Assembly: GCF_013149275.1 (NCBI RefSeq)
Contig: NZ_JABGNA010000005.1
Coordinates: 186,001-250,000 of the forward strand
Direction: 5' to 3'
Source of the DNA: Mucilaginibacter sp. SG564
GTDB taxonomy: Bacteria; Bacteroidota; Bacteroidia; Sphingobacteriales; Sphingobacteriaceae
Length of the DNA: 64,000 bases
Shown in pieces: positions 43,479 to 52,239 of the stretch. Below the pieces are notes generated by a model. It saw nothing but the letters and a program-made list of their open reading frames with translations, ran no database searches and was not told the origin of the DNA. The translations under genes were made by a program, and so were the position numbers. Positions within the stretch are counted from its first letter, which is position 1, and every line of letters starts with the position of its first letter.

Positions 43479-44282
43479 TTATTTATCAGCGAAAAGTTCT
43501 TGAAGCATTGCACCTGACATTGCGTCTTCTTCAAAAACTGCTGAATCTCCTTCGGTAAGAAATGCTTTTGCGAGTTTAGCGGTAGTTTGAAATGCGATCT
43601 GGGTGATCCATGCCCCTGCACTTAACCTCTTTACGCCTAATGCCCCTAACTCGTCAGCATTACCTAAACCGGGCATCGCCATAACATTTAAGGGCAATGA
43701 AACATTTTGTGCGATTTGCGCGATTTCGCCTTCATCTGTAATAACCGGAACAAAAAGGCCGTCAGCACCCGCATCTTTATAAAGTTTCGCACGTTTGATT
43801 ACTTCATTTACCGCTTCTTCTGCCGGGACCAAGCCAGCCAGGTAAACATCAGTTCTTGCATTGATAAAAAGTCTTGAGCCCCGGCTTTCCACCACGCTTT
43901 TAATAGCAGATATTTTGGCGGACAGAACATCCGGGGAATCCCGACCATCTTCCAGGTTAATCCCGACAATCCCTGCATCCAGTAATGCCTTAATGTTTTC
44001 TGCAACAACTTTGGCGTTGTCACTGTAACCATTTTCAAAATCAATCGATAGCGGTATTTTGATCACGCGAGTAATACTTTGAGCGACTTGAGCCAGTAGG
44101 CTAACCGGCAAAATGTGCCCGTCACGATGTCCAAGTCCCCAGGCAACGCCGGCACTTGTTGTAGCGATTGCTAATGCACCCTGATCTTCTATAATGCGAG
44201 CGCTAGCTGCGTCCCAGGCATTTGGCAAAATTAAAGGCTTGTCCTGTTGATGTAAGTTAAAAAATGTTTCCAGTTTGTTCAT
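43479..44282 (-). CDS. Isocitrate lyase/PEP mutase family protein
   Basis: 267 residues from MNKLETFFNLHQQDKPLILP; a Met 21 codons upstream is in frame but precedes the family's N-terminus. Features: ILPNAWDAASARIIEDQGAL (~20-38), TTSAGVAWGLGHRDG (~44), the metal-binding LSIDFENGYSDN (~86-97), and GIVGINLEDGRDS (~112). The KKCGH-type loop of true isocitrate lyase is absent. Relatives include PEP mutase, 2-methylisocitrate lyase and oxaloacetate hydrolase; the reaction here is not fixed. A TTGTCACA motif lies ~220 bp upstream. Confidence 0.85.
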   Translation of the reverse strand: MNKLETFFNLHQQDKPLILPNAWDAASARIIEDQGALAIATTSAGVAWGLGHRDGHILPVSLLAQVAQSITRVIKIPLSIDFENGYSDNAKVVAENIKALLDAGIVGINLEDGRDSPDVLSAKISAIKSVVESRGSRLFINARTDVYLAGLVPAEEAVNEVIKRAKLYKDAGADGLFVPVITDEGEIAQIAQNVSLPLNVMAMPGLGNADELGALGVKRLSAGAWITQIAFQTTAKLAKAFLTEGDSAVFEEDAMSGAMLQELFADK

Positions 44283-45000
44283 GATATATATATTTAAAGG
44301 TTGTTTTATAATTGAATTTATCCTCGACAATGTTTCCCTCGCCAAGCTAATGGCCGACGGGTAGACAAAGTGAGACGATGATCGAGACCTCGATACTCAT
44401 TTTTAAAATCCTGGTAACGGCGCATCTGTTACAAAAATTGAATTTGGCACTGGTTTATTGATTTATTTTAGTTTCTCAGCAATTAGAACCTATTTTTCAT
44501 AAATGTGACAACTTACCGGCGTTCACAAAAAGCACAGGAAGATTTGCTGTAGATGAAAAGTTTTAAAGCTTAATGAGCACGAACGAGAAAACAAAAGAAG
44601 CATTGTTGATAATTCTAAGGCTATTAGCCCCTTTTCACGCCACGAGAGTAATGATATAATGACATTTTTGATGTCCAGAAACTGGAATTTTTCCTAAACA
44701 GCACATATGCGTAATTGGAGCAAATCGTTTTAATTTTTCGTAAAAGCCAAAAAAATAAGGACACCGGCATCACTTGGTCCTTTCTCCTGAAAAACAAACT
44801 TCCAAAATTGCTACTCGATAGGCAGTCATTATGCCCGCTGACCCCTTTGGTGCGGATAGCGAAACACTAATTAGACAGCCAATTTTTTTTCTGTCACAAA
44901 AAAAAATTTGGTTGTCTAATCAACGTGCGTCAAGCACGTTCTGTGTTGTATTACAGATGATCAGTCGGTTAAAAAAAAGTAAGAAATAAAACACAAAAAA
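44283..45000. other. Intergenic region of about 720 bp
   Basis: No intact gene is seen. It contains the TTGTCACA motif (44504-44511) and a pair of adjacent hairpins (44870-44940). Short open stretches have no recognisable motif. Confidence 0.55.
44870..44940 (+). repeat. Tandem hairpins upstream of a small coiled-coil gene
   Basis: Hairpin 1: ATTAGACAGCCAATTTTTTTT (44870-44890, 21 nt including the T-run) pairs with the A-run and TTTGGTTGTCTAAT (to 44920) with two mismatches. Hairpin 2: AACGTGC (44922-44928) pairs perfectly with GCACGTT (44934-44940). They could be a terminator pair or the core of a small RNA or leader. Confidence 0.5.
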
Positions 45001-45225
45001 ATGACTCCACAAGAAACCATGGACCAATTTGAAAAAATGATAGAAGCAAAACTAGCTCCTATGAAAAAAGAAATCCTTCAGCTTAAAGATGAGCTGTCCA
45101 ACTTGAAGTTACAGGTTACCAGTGAAAATACCCGCCTGGCAAAGATAGAAGGCAGAGAAGCGGACGTAGAAACATTAGTTGACACCGCGCTGCTAGATGC
45201 AAAATCAAATATTAAGAAACGATGA
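45001..45225 (+). CDS. Small coiled-coil protein of unknown function (74 aa)
   Basis: A short, highly charged helical protein: MTPQETMDQFEKMIEAKLAP, MKKEILQLKDELSNLKLQV and TRLAKIEGREADVETLV show heptad-like hydrophobic spacing through nearly the whole length. No signal peptide or known domain. It follows two hairpins and precedes dinB-like by 44 bp in the same direction. Function not recognised. Confidence 0.65.
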   Translation: MTPQETMDQFEKMIEAKLAPMKKEILQLKDELSNLKLQVTSENTRLAKIEGREADVETLVDTALLDAKSNIKKR

Positions 45226-45269
45226 ATGACCAAACGGTCATTGATATTTAAGTTTTAAATTATCAAAAA

Positions 45270-45812
45270 ATGAAAAATACCTCAGACAAATTGTTACAAA
45301 CTCTATATGAGAAAGCTATCAATCTAATTTTCCAAAAATTTGAGAAATATAATGGTAGCGTGGTTAAATTTTTCACCTCCTACGATACGGACTTCTTTCA
45401 GAGAGAGGTTGCACCAGGAAAGAACCGGGCAAGTTATTTATTAGGCCACCTAGTCGTGGCAAATGATGAGCTTTTTAACTTCCTGGGGTTGGGTTCAGCT
45501 TTATATCCAGAATTGCTGGATTTGTATTTTAGCGCAGACCGGGCTTATCCAGATGGTGACCTGCCTGGGATCCCTCAACTCCTGGATAAATTCAGACATG
45601 TCAATTCGGAATTACGAAAGCAATTTGCACAAATTCCGCTTGACGCCTGGATGGACAAGCATGAATTGGTTTCCCCAGAAGCGTTCGAAGCCGATCCGTC
45701 AAGGACCAAATTGAGCGTTTTATTAAACAGGGTTCTGCATTTAGAGCATCACCTTGGACAATTGTACTTGATGCCGTCACCATTTGAAGTGCCGAGGAAA
45801 AATATTGGTTAG
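45270..45812 (+). CDS. DinB-family (DUF664-like) protein
   Basis: 180 residues of the DinB/YfiT four-helix-bundle superfamily. The metal-binding His set is suggested by SYLLGHLVVANDELF (His ~57) and NRVLHLEHHLGQLYLMPSPF (His ~156, 159, 160). Members are often thiol-dependent transferases or are induced by stress, with many unassigned. Not to be confused with the DNA polymerase DinB. Confidence 0.82.
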   Translation: MKNTSDKLLQTLYEKAINLIFQKFEKYNGSVVKFFTSYDTDFFQREVAPGKNRASYLLGHLVVANDELFNFLGLGSALYPELLDLYFSADRAYPDGDLPGIPQLLDKFRHVNSELRKQFAQIPLDAWMDKHELVSPEAFEADPSRTKLSVLLNRVLHLEHHLGQLYLMPSPFEVPRKNIG

Positions 45813-46013
45813 TACCGAACCGAGCAACGACTAATACGCTGTCGGGATTTAGGTTTCTGACTTTGAGATATCGGCCAATTTATTCCCCCTTTATAAAGCC
45901 GGGGTGGCGAATAAAATGGCATCGAAGAATTGATTTAGACGTTAGTTGGAAAAGAACCTTCGTCACTAATTATTCACTCAAATTAACCGATTGATTGACG
46001 TTATAAAAAAATC

Positions 46014-46295
46014 ATGCTTGAAATAAGACAATCCTGTGAAAATTGCGGAAAGCCCTTGCCAAATGAAAGTAGTGAGGCGATGATTTGCACTTATGAATGC
46101 ACATATTGTACGGATTGCGTAGAGAATGTGCTGTACAATGTTTGTCCAAACTGTGGCGGAGGCTTCGAAAAAAGGCCGACACGGCCAAAACGACTGCTCG
46201 CGGTGCACCCTGTCAGACAGGACCTGGTGTCTCATCCGGTGACCGTTAACAAATATTATAAAAGGTATAAGGATTTAGATCCGCGTCAGCGTTAG
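46014..46295 (+). CDS. DUF1272 Cys-rich small protein
   Basis: 93 residues. SCENCGKPLPNESSEAMICT, YECTYCTDCVENVLYNVCPN and CGGGFEKRPTRPK form the DUF1272 pattern of four CxxC-type pairs, probably binding two zinc ions. The function of the family is unknown. It is monocistronic. Confidence 0.88.
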   Translation: MLEIRQSCENCGKPLPNESSEAMICTYECTYCTDCVENVLYNVCPNCGGGFEKRPTRPKRLLAVHPVRQDLVSHPVTVNKYYKRYKDLDPRQR

Positions 46296-46439
46296 GATGC
46301 TACCGCATTTGAAGCAGTCTTAAAAATCCGACGTTTGCGGGGTCGTTCGGTCCGCCATATTTAATGCGTTGTATTAAACCGTCGTTGACTCTTTGGTATA
46401 TGTTTCGGCGGCGTCCTATCAGAATTCGAAAGGTGATTT

Positions 46440-47510
46440 ATGAATGAGGAAGATAAATTCGATTATTTAAAAGGCCGGGGTTCTCAGCTCAACACGCTGA
46501 ATAAGTTCCTGTCAAATAAATATGTTCAGGATCATATAGAGGGCTTGGATGAGCCAATGTTGGAAAATTCGGCCACTCAATTTTACGAGGAATCTGCGAA
46601 ACAGATTGTGAGTGAAACCCACAGCCCCGATCTTGGCGACATGTATGCGGTGAACCCGTATCAAGGTTGCGAACATGGCTGTATATATTGCTATGCCCGT
46701 AACTCACACGAATATTATGGATTTAGCGCAGGTCTTGACTTTGAAAGAAAAATCATCTTAAAACGGAATGCTCCGGAGCTTCTGGAGCAATATCTTAATC
46801 GTAAGAATTATGTGCCGGTAACTATTGAATTATCGGGGAATACGGATTGCTACCAGCCAATCGAACGAAAGCTCGGTATAACGCGAGAACTTTTGAAAGT
46901 GCTTTTAAAGTATCGAAACCCGGTAAGTCTGATCACAAAAAATAACTTGATTTTGCGCGACCTTGATCTTCTGACAGACCTTGGCAAAATGAATTTAGTT
47001 AAAGTGAATATTTCAATTACCACGCTTGATGAACAAATTCGTCAGAAGTTAGAACCACGAACCGTAACAGGTGCGGGTCGTTTAAATGTGATTCAAAAAT
47101 TATCAAATTCCGGTATTCCCGTTCGCGTCATGATAGCGCCGATAATCCCTGGTTTAAACAGCAATGAGATACCGGAGATTATCAAAGCTGCCGCCGGTAA
47201 AGGAGCGACTTCTGCATTGTTTACTTTGATTAGGCTGAATGGATCTGTTGCTGAAATATTCACGGACTGGATTCACAAAGCCTTTCCTGATCGTGCTGAA
47301 AAAATACTGAATCAGATTCGCGAATGTCACGGGGGTTACTTAAATGACAGCCAGTTTGGTCGTCGCATGAAAGGCGACGGACATGTGGCAGAAGCAATTC
47401 ACCAGTTATTCAACTTATCAGTTAATAGGTATATCGGTCAGAACAAAGCACCGCAGTTGGATCATACCTTATTTATTCCAAAATACGGGCAGCAAACTTC
47501 TCTTTTTTAG
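46440..47510 (+). CDS. PA0069-family radical SAM protein
   Basis: 356 residues related to spore photoproduct lyase-like radical SAM enzymes. The [4Fe-4S] cluster motif is YQGCEHGCIYCYARNSHEYY (CxxxCxxC, ~78-86). IELSGNTDCYQPIERKLGIT, NLVKVNISITTLDEQIRQKL and APIIPGLNSNEIPEII are typical of the PA0069 group. The substrate is unknown; a DNA-lesion repair role has been suggested by distant similarity only. The C-terminus IPKYGQQTSLF is typical for Bacteroidota members. Confidence 0.88.
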   Translation: MNEEDKFDYLKGRGSQLNTLNKFLSNKYVQDHIEGLDEPMLENSATQFYEESAKQIVSETHSPDLGDMYAVNPYQGCEHGCIYCYARNSHEYYGFSAGLDFERKIILKRNAPELLEQYLNRKNYVPVTIELSGNTDCYQPIERKLGITRELLKVLLKYRNPVSLITKNNLILRDLDLLTDLGKMNLVKVNISITTLDEQIRQKLEPRTVTGAGRLNVIQKLSNSGIPVRVMIAPIIPGLNSNEIPEIIKAAAGKGATSALFTLIRLNGSVAEIFTDWIHKAFPDRAEKILNQIRECHGGYLNDSQFGRRMKGDGHVAEAIHQLFNLSVNRYIGQNKAPQLDHTLFIPKYGQQTSLF

Positions 47511-47562
47511 ATTTATCGAGTGCATCAACCAATAAATCAGAGATACCAAAAAAGCAAAATAG

Positions 47563-48408
47563 ATGGGAGCAAAACGAAGTGGCAAGGACTTGTCAGTCAA
47601 ATTTAAACAAGAGATAGCTAATGATGTCAACGAGTTAAAATCGCGGGGCATTTTCCCTAAAATGACAGTTGTCCTGGCAACTGATGATCCGGCGGCTATA
47701 AATTACGCTTACAACAAAAGTAAAGTGGCCGTTGAATTGGGTATTAAGTACGAAGTCGAAAACATAGGGGCAAACGCAAACGATTTACGAATTTTAACCT
47801 TGATTGAAAGTCTTAACAACGATAATAATAATCACGGGATTCTTTTAGAATTTCCCTTAAATAAAAATATAACTTCTGATCTAGCATTAAATTCGATTAA
47901 TCCGATAAAAGACATTGATGGACTGAGTGCTTCTAATCTTGGTCTGATTGCTATGGGAGATGAAAGTCACGCTATACTACCAGCCACGCCACAAGGATGT
48001 ATAGCTTTGGCAGAACTGGAAACTGAACTTATAGGGAAAAAAGTTGCAGTGATTGGCCGTGGACGGACTGTTGGACGCCCTCTTTTTAACATGTTAATTA
48101 ATCGCAGCGCTACCGTCGTAGTTTGCCATACGAAAACCGTGAACTTACGCGATCAACTTAAGGATTGTGAAATCGTATTCGTGGCGATAGGTAAGCCATA
48201 CGCAATTGATGAAACTCATTTGCAAAAAAATCAAATTGTAATTGATGCAGGTATTAATTTTTTGAATGGTAAACTTGTGGGTGACGTTTCCCCTACAACT
48301 TACGATAAAGTTAAAACTTATACACCTGTTCCCGGTGGTGTCGGAGTCGTAACAAGTACTTTGATATTCAAAAATTTAATTAAAGCAGTAAAGTTGCAAA
48401 ACAAATAA
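47563..48408 (+). CDS. folD: FolD-like methylene-THF dehydrogenase/cyclohydrolase (divergent)
   Basis: 281 residues. The catalytic Tyr/Lys segment reads NYAYNKSKVAVELGI (~43-57). The usual VQLPLP loop is LLEFPLNKNI here, so the conserved Gln is Glu. The NADP-binding domain is clear: KKVAVIGRGRTVGRPLFNML (~163-182), TVVVCHTKT, and VPGGVGVVTSTLIFKNL at the end. A full-length FolD makes 5,10-methenyl- and 10-formyl-THF. The changed loop and the cyclodeaminase gene 1 bp downstream suggest a specialised folate role where cyclohydrolase activity might be supplied by the partner. Confidence 0.85.
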   Translation: MGAKRSGKDLSVKFKQEIANDVNELKSRGIFPKMTVVLATDDPAAINYAYNKSKVAVELGIKYEVENIGANANDLRILTLIESLNNDNNNHGILLEFPLNKNITSDLALNSINPIKDIDGLSASNLGLIAMGDESHAILPATPQGCIALAELETELIGKKVAVIGRGRTVGRPLFNMLINRSATVVVCHTKTVNLRDQLKDCEIVFVAIGKPYAIDETHLQKNQIVIDAGINFLNGKLVGDVSPTTYDKVKTYTPVPGGVGVVTSTLIFKNLIKAVKLQNK

Positions 48409-48409
48409 A

Positions 48410-49042
48410 ATGGAAAAGTCGATTTCTCTTTTAGGTAACACGCTGCATGAGCTGATAAGAAATGTGGCAAGTGATTCCCCCACACCAGGTGGGGGATCAA
48501 TAAGCGTGGTGTCAGCGACTTTAGGCCTGTCATTAGTTATCATGGCAGCTGAAATTTCGAAGAAAAATAATTCCTCAACGGGGCTTGAGAATTTAATTAC
48601 AGAGGCCAAAAAAGCGTCAGAATGTTTATCACTATATGCAGACAAAGATGTTGAGGTTTTCAATCGTTATATGTTCGCTCTGAAGCTTCCTAAAAATAAT
48701 GACGAAGAAAGGCAAGTTCGAAAAGAAGCGATTCAGGCAGCAGTAAAGTTGGCCACTGAATCTCCCTTAGAAGCCGCGACTGAAATTGTGAAAGGTATGA
48801 AACTGGCAAAACGTCTTTTGGAATTTATAAAAAAAGAAGTAATAAGTGATATTGGGGCCGGGATAACTCTTTTAAATGCAAGCCTTAGTGCGGTATTGTT
48901 AAACGTTGATATTAATCTTTCGAGCGTTAAAGATGACTTATTAAAAAAGGCTTATAACATTAAAAAGATCGAATTGCTCGACGCTGGTACGGATATCTAC
49001 GCAATAATTTGGGATGAGGTGAAAAATATCCTGCGCCCCTAA
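48410..49042 (+). CDS. Formiminotransferase-cyclodeaminase C-domain family protein (FchA-like)
   Basis: 210 residues of the all-helical FTCD_C fold. SDSPTPGGGSISVVSATLGL is the family glycine-rich motif (~22-41). AEISKKNNSSTGLENLI and SDIGAGITLLNASLSAVLLN (~143-162) complete the pattern. Family members are methenyl-THF cyclohydrolases (FchA) or formimino-THF cyclodeaminases. It begins 1 bp after folD, so the two are a coupled pair. Confidence 0.87.
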   Translation: MEKSISLLGNTLHELIRNVASDSPTPGGGSISVVSATLGLSLVIMAAEISKKNNSSTGLENLITEAKKASECLSLYADKDVEVFNRYMFALKLPKNNDEERQVRKEAIQAAVKLATESPLEAATEIVKGMKLAKRLLEFIKKEVISDIGAGITLLNASLSAVLLNVDINLSSVKDDLLKKAYNIKKIELLDAGTDIYAIIWDEVKNILRP

Positions 49043-49373
49043 ATCGTATCTCAAATGTGAATGTTTCTTTCCGGCCGACTCGGTAAGGTGCCTCGCTTAG
49101 CTTAGATTTATTGATATTTACGATCAACGTGATAAGAGTTTATTAAACGTAATTAAAAACATACAAACCGACTAGGTTCCCGCCTGATCTGTTTGCGAGT
49201 TACTAATACGCGATGCCTCATCACAAAAAAGCGTCTGACGTCCGGCTGGAGTTTTCAAACTGAGCAGCAACGAAAGCCGATCTTCCGTAAGATTATTATT
49301 ATAAAAACTATTAATGCCGAAAAGGCCCCGCGTGCGAGCGAGGCCTTTCAACAACTTCAAGCTTGTAAAATAG
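49043..49373. other. Intergenic region between cyclodeaminase and hsp20 genes
   Basis: About 330 bp. No gene is recognised; short frames on both strands lack motifs. It holds the hairpin at 49321-49348. Confidence 0.55.
49321..49348 (-). terminator. Hairpin after the hsp20 gene
   Basis: AAAGGCC (49321-49327) pairs with GGCCTTT (49342-49348), with CGC/GCG inside. It lies 26 bp past the natural stop of hsp20. Confidence 0.5.
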
Positions 49374-49817
49374 TTACTTAATTTCGATCTGGCGACGCTC
49401 CATTTTCGCTTCTTCGCGTTTTGCGATATCGATCTTCAATATGCCATCGGTATAAGTTGCCTCTATGTTCTCTGCATTGGCGCTTTCGGGCAACGTGAAT
49501 GAACGTACTCAGGATACGTAGCTGTATTCGCGTTTACTGTAGTTTTTTTGCTGATTGTAATCTTCCGGATGCTGTCCTACTGAGATATTCAGCGCATCGC
49601 GGTCCAGATTTAGCTTAAAATTTTCTTTTTTCAAACCAGGTGCAGCCAGTTCCACATGGAAGTGGTCTTCTGTTTCGCTGATATTTGCGGCAGGTACGCG
49701 CGGAGTCAGACTATCACTAAAAAAGGTGTCGCTTAAAATAGAATCAAATACGTCGCTAAAGCCTGGCAATGACGAACCGTTGTTACGTTCGTCGGAATTA
49801 AATTTAACCAGTGTCAT
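49374..49817 (-). pseudogene. Small heat shock protein (Hsp20) gene interrupted by an in-frame TGA
   Basis: The frame starts MTLVKFNSDERNNGSSLPGF and contains the alpha-crystallin domain (VPAANISETEDHFHVELAAP, LKKENFKLNLDRDALNISVG, YSKREYSYVS). A TGA at 49509-49511 stops it at residue 102. The same frame continues with VRSFTLPESANAENIEATYT and DGILKIDIAKREEAKMERRQ to a TAA at 49374-49376, completing a normal 147-residue Hsp20. The expected sequence at the stop is a Phe before VRSF. The truncated product lacks the last strands and the C-terminal tail needed for oligomers. An unusually strong Shine-Dalgarno (GGAGGAC) precedes the start. It is a recent nonsense mutation or a base-calling error. 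Confidence 0.85.
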
Positions 49818-50020
49818 AGGTCTGTCCTCCTTAAATTAATAATGATTAAAACTTATCATTAATTAAACAAACGAGCTTATTTCAAGCTCCATGTCATTGA
49901 CAAAATAACCCGCCAAACTGAAAAAAATTACGGAAAAAAAGAAAAATTTTCAGCTGGCAAATGTCAGAATTTCAACTTATAATTGTTCAAATGCTTTGTA
50001 GGAACGTTAGTACTTACTGC

Positions 50021-50917
50021 CTATTTTATTAATCTTGGAGGTCTGAGATTTGTACCCAACTCTTTATTCAATTCTCCAATAACATACTCGCACATCTCAG
50101 GACTGTTGTTTTCATCTAACTGGTGTACAAAAAACCAAAGCGTCCTTAAGCCTTTTTCCTTCCAGCTTTTGATTCTTTTTACCCATTCATCGGCACGCGC
50201 GTAATCAGTTGGGTGCAGATTGTTACCCACAAAACGAATCATAGTGCGGGGCGTTGTTAGCTCCATATGCGCACAATCCCGCCGGCCTGCAGTGTCAGTT
50301 ATCACAGCACCGATCTTTAAGTCATGCATTGTATAAAACAGATTTTGTCTGGTTTCCTGATCCCTGAACCAATCCTTATGGCGAACCTCGAGGAACACCG
50401 GGATGTCCTGAGGCAAAGTTTCCAGATAAGGTTTCAAGTTGTCAAAGCTTTTAGGACTGAAGTTGTCTCCCAGTTGTAACATTAATGCGCCAAGTTTATC
50501 ACCAAATCCTTTTATTGATTCATAGAACTGCGCTGTCTGTACCTCTGCATTTTTTAGCCGCCTGATATGGGTGATTGCCTGAGGAAATCGCGGACAAAAC
50601 TTAAAGTCCGGTCTGTCGCTGACTTGGTCTTTCCATCTTTTCACATCCTCCGGTTTGGGAATACTGTAAAATGTAGCGTTCAGTTCAATCGAGTTAAATT
50701 GTTTACTGTACTCATTGAGAAACTGTTTTTCATTTGTTTTAGGAGGATAAACCCGGCCGATCCATCCCTTATTTCCCCATCTCGGACATCCAACGTAAAT
50801 ATTTAGACCATCATTACCGTTCGATTCCAAAAGGGTTTTATTGGTTAATTCCGAATCAACCGGTAGCCCAAATTCAATTTCCGAAAGTTCTAATGAGTCA
50901 ACTCTGCCAAATTCCAT
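50021..50917 (-). CDS. DUF72 (YecE-family) protein
   Basis: 298 residues with a TIM-barrel-like DUF72 domain. Markers: IYVGCPRWGNKGWIGRVYPP (~45-65), FLNEYSKQFNSIELNATFYS, FKFCPRFPQAITHIRRL, LGALMLQLGDNFSP and VFLEVRHKDWF (~160-185), and RTLWFFVHQLDENNSPEMCE near the end. The family has no settled biochemical role. The first ~40 residues are an extension before the domain. It is divergent from the first gene of the repair island. Confidence 0.87.
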   Translation of the reverse strand: MEFGRVDSLELSEIEFGLPVDSELTNKTLLESNGNDGLNIYVGCPRWGNKGWIGRVYPPKTNEKQFLNEYSKQFNSIELNATFYSIPKPEDVKRWKDQVSDRPDFKFCPRFPQAITHIRRLKNAEVQTAQFYESIKGFGDKLGALMLQLGDNFSPKSFDNLKPYLETLPQDIPVFLEVRHKDWFRDQETRQNLFYTMHDLKIGAVITDTAGRRDCAHMELTTPRTMIRFVGNNLHPTDYARADEWVKRIKSWKEKGLRTLWFFVHQLDENNSPEMCEYVIGELNKELGTNLRPPRLIK

Positions 50918-51020
50918 ATTGCAAAGTAAACAGTAAAAAACACAAGTTGTACATGGACTTGTTTATAATTAAATCGTGCGTGGTGCATCAGAGTTCAACG
51001 ATTAGCAATAGTAATTATAG

Positions 51021-51266
51021 ATGCAAATTTTTATTTTAGCAGCAATGGCAAACCCTGTTATTGGATTCGGGATAGTTTACGGTGATGAAATGATTTATTG
51101 TGAGGCGAGCATGACTGAGCGGAGTTATGAAATATTTTTTAATGGATTGTGGATGGCGTCTGTCGAACACACAGACCAATTCAATTGGATTCAGGCGTCA
51201 GGGGTAATATTGCCACAAAGTATCATCGACGAAATCGGGCAAAGAATCGAAAGTCACTATAATTAA
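51021..51266 (+). CDS. Small repair-island domain protein A (81 aa), upstream of fpg-like gene
   Basis: No known family recognised. The C-terminal half follows a pattern repeated in six other genes here: a strand and turn SYEIFFNGLWMASVEH, a Phe/Trp anchor FNWIQASG, then a helix ILPQSIIDEIGQRIESHYN. It resembles most the protein at 63384 (F.NG...AS.E, ...IE.H). It is acidic, without signal peptide or metal motif. It lies 33 bp before the Fpg/Nei-type glycosylase gene, so they are probably co-transcribed. Confidence 0.7.
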   Translation: MQIFILAAMANPVIGFGIVYGDEMIYCEASMTERSYEIFFNGLWMASVEHTDQFNWIQASGVILPQSIIDEIGQRIESHYN

Positions 51267-51299
51267 AGTAAGCAGCAACCAATCATTTATAGCTATCAT

Positions 51300-52073
51300 A
51301 TGCCAGAAATTCCAGATTTAAACATATTCGGTAAAAATCTTCGTAAGCGGCTTACAGGTAAAACGCTTAGTGAGATCAACATCCTGGTCCCCAGGAAACT
51401 CAAAGTACCGGAAGCTGATCTTAAAGATGCCTTCGAAGGCCAAAAGCTCACAGCTATCACCAGGGAAGGTAAAGAATTACATTTTGCGTTTGAAAACGGG
51501 CATGTATTGGGCCTCCATTTGATGCTGCATGGAACGATGTATTGGTACGACGGTAAGAATGAAAACAGGTTTACAATCGCTGAGCTTCTGTTTTCGGATG
51601 GTACGGGATTAGCTATAACAGACTGGCAAAAAGCAGTCATATTAACGCTCGACCCGAAGCCTACAAAGGTTCCTGACGCGTTAAGCATTCCGGACGGTTA
51701 TCTTACCACAGCGTTAAAAGGCAATTCCCATCCTATCAAAACGGTTTTAACGGAAGGAAAGGTGGTGCGGGGCATCGGCAACGCCTATGTTGACGAAATC
51801 CTTTATGCAGCAAAGGTCTCGCCATTTTCCAAAGCAAATAAAATCCCTGAAGACAAAGTTGACGTCATCATCAATGCGATAAACACGGTCTTAGCAGACG
51901 CCGAAAGCCATATTTCAAGCCTATTCCCTGATACCATTACAGAGAAGGAACGCGATTTCTTGCAGGTGCATTTGCCTAAGCACCAGGTGACGCCGGCCGG
52001 CGAGGCTATTCTGAAAGCTGAAATCAATTCACGGAAAACTTATTACACGGCAAGTCAGGAACTCTTTGAATAA
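51300..52073 (+). CDS. Fpg/Nei-family DNA glycosylase with zincless finger
   Basis: 257 residues starting MPEIPDLNIFGKNLRKRLTG; Pro2 and Glu3 are the catalytic N-terminus of the family (bifunctional glycosylase/AP lyase). GLHLMLHGTMYWYDGKNENR lies in the N-terminal sandwich. The H2TH motif is IGNAYVDEILYAAKVSPFSK (~159-178). The normal C-terminal zinc finger has lost its four Cys and reads HQVTPAGEAILKAEINSRKT then YYTASQELFE, a zincless finger that keeps the loop Arg. It would excise oxidised bases. The start is certain because Pro must follow Met. It follows small protein A. Confidence 0.87.
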   Translation: MPEIPDLNIFGKNLRKRLTGKTLSEINILVPRKLKVPEADLKDAFEGQKLTAITREGKELHFAFENGHVLGLHLMLHGTMYWYDGKNENRFTIAELLFSDGTGLAITDWQKAVILTLDPKPTKVPDALSIPDGYLTTALKGNSHPIKTVLTEGKVVRGIGNAYVDEILYAAKVSPFSKANKIPEDKVDVIINAINTVLADAESHISSLFPDTITEKERDFLQVHLPKHQVTPAGEAILKAEINSRKTYYTASQELFE

Positions 52074-52239
52074 ACGCTGTCTCGTCTGTGGGCATGAAAC
52101 CTGCCTCCGGACAATGCCATCATTCCTGGCGGCTGTCAGCAAAGGTTTCTCGAAATGAGTATGCCAATGGTACCGAGTTTACCGTGCGACAAACAAAGAC
52201 TAAGGAGCGTTGTCTTATTAGGAGTTAACAATCAATAAT

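Noticed and set aside
49172..49360. Minus-strand 62-codon frame downstream of hsp20
   Set aside because: It covers the terminator hairpin and has no family resemblance.
49509..49511. Selenocysteine reading of the TGA in hsp20
   Set aside because: The family has no Sec or Cys at this position, no SECIS-like hairpin was identified just after the TGA, and the expected residue is Phe.
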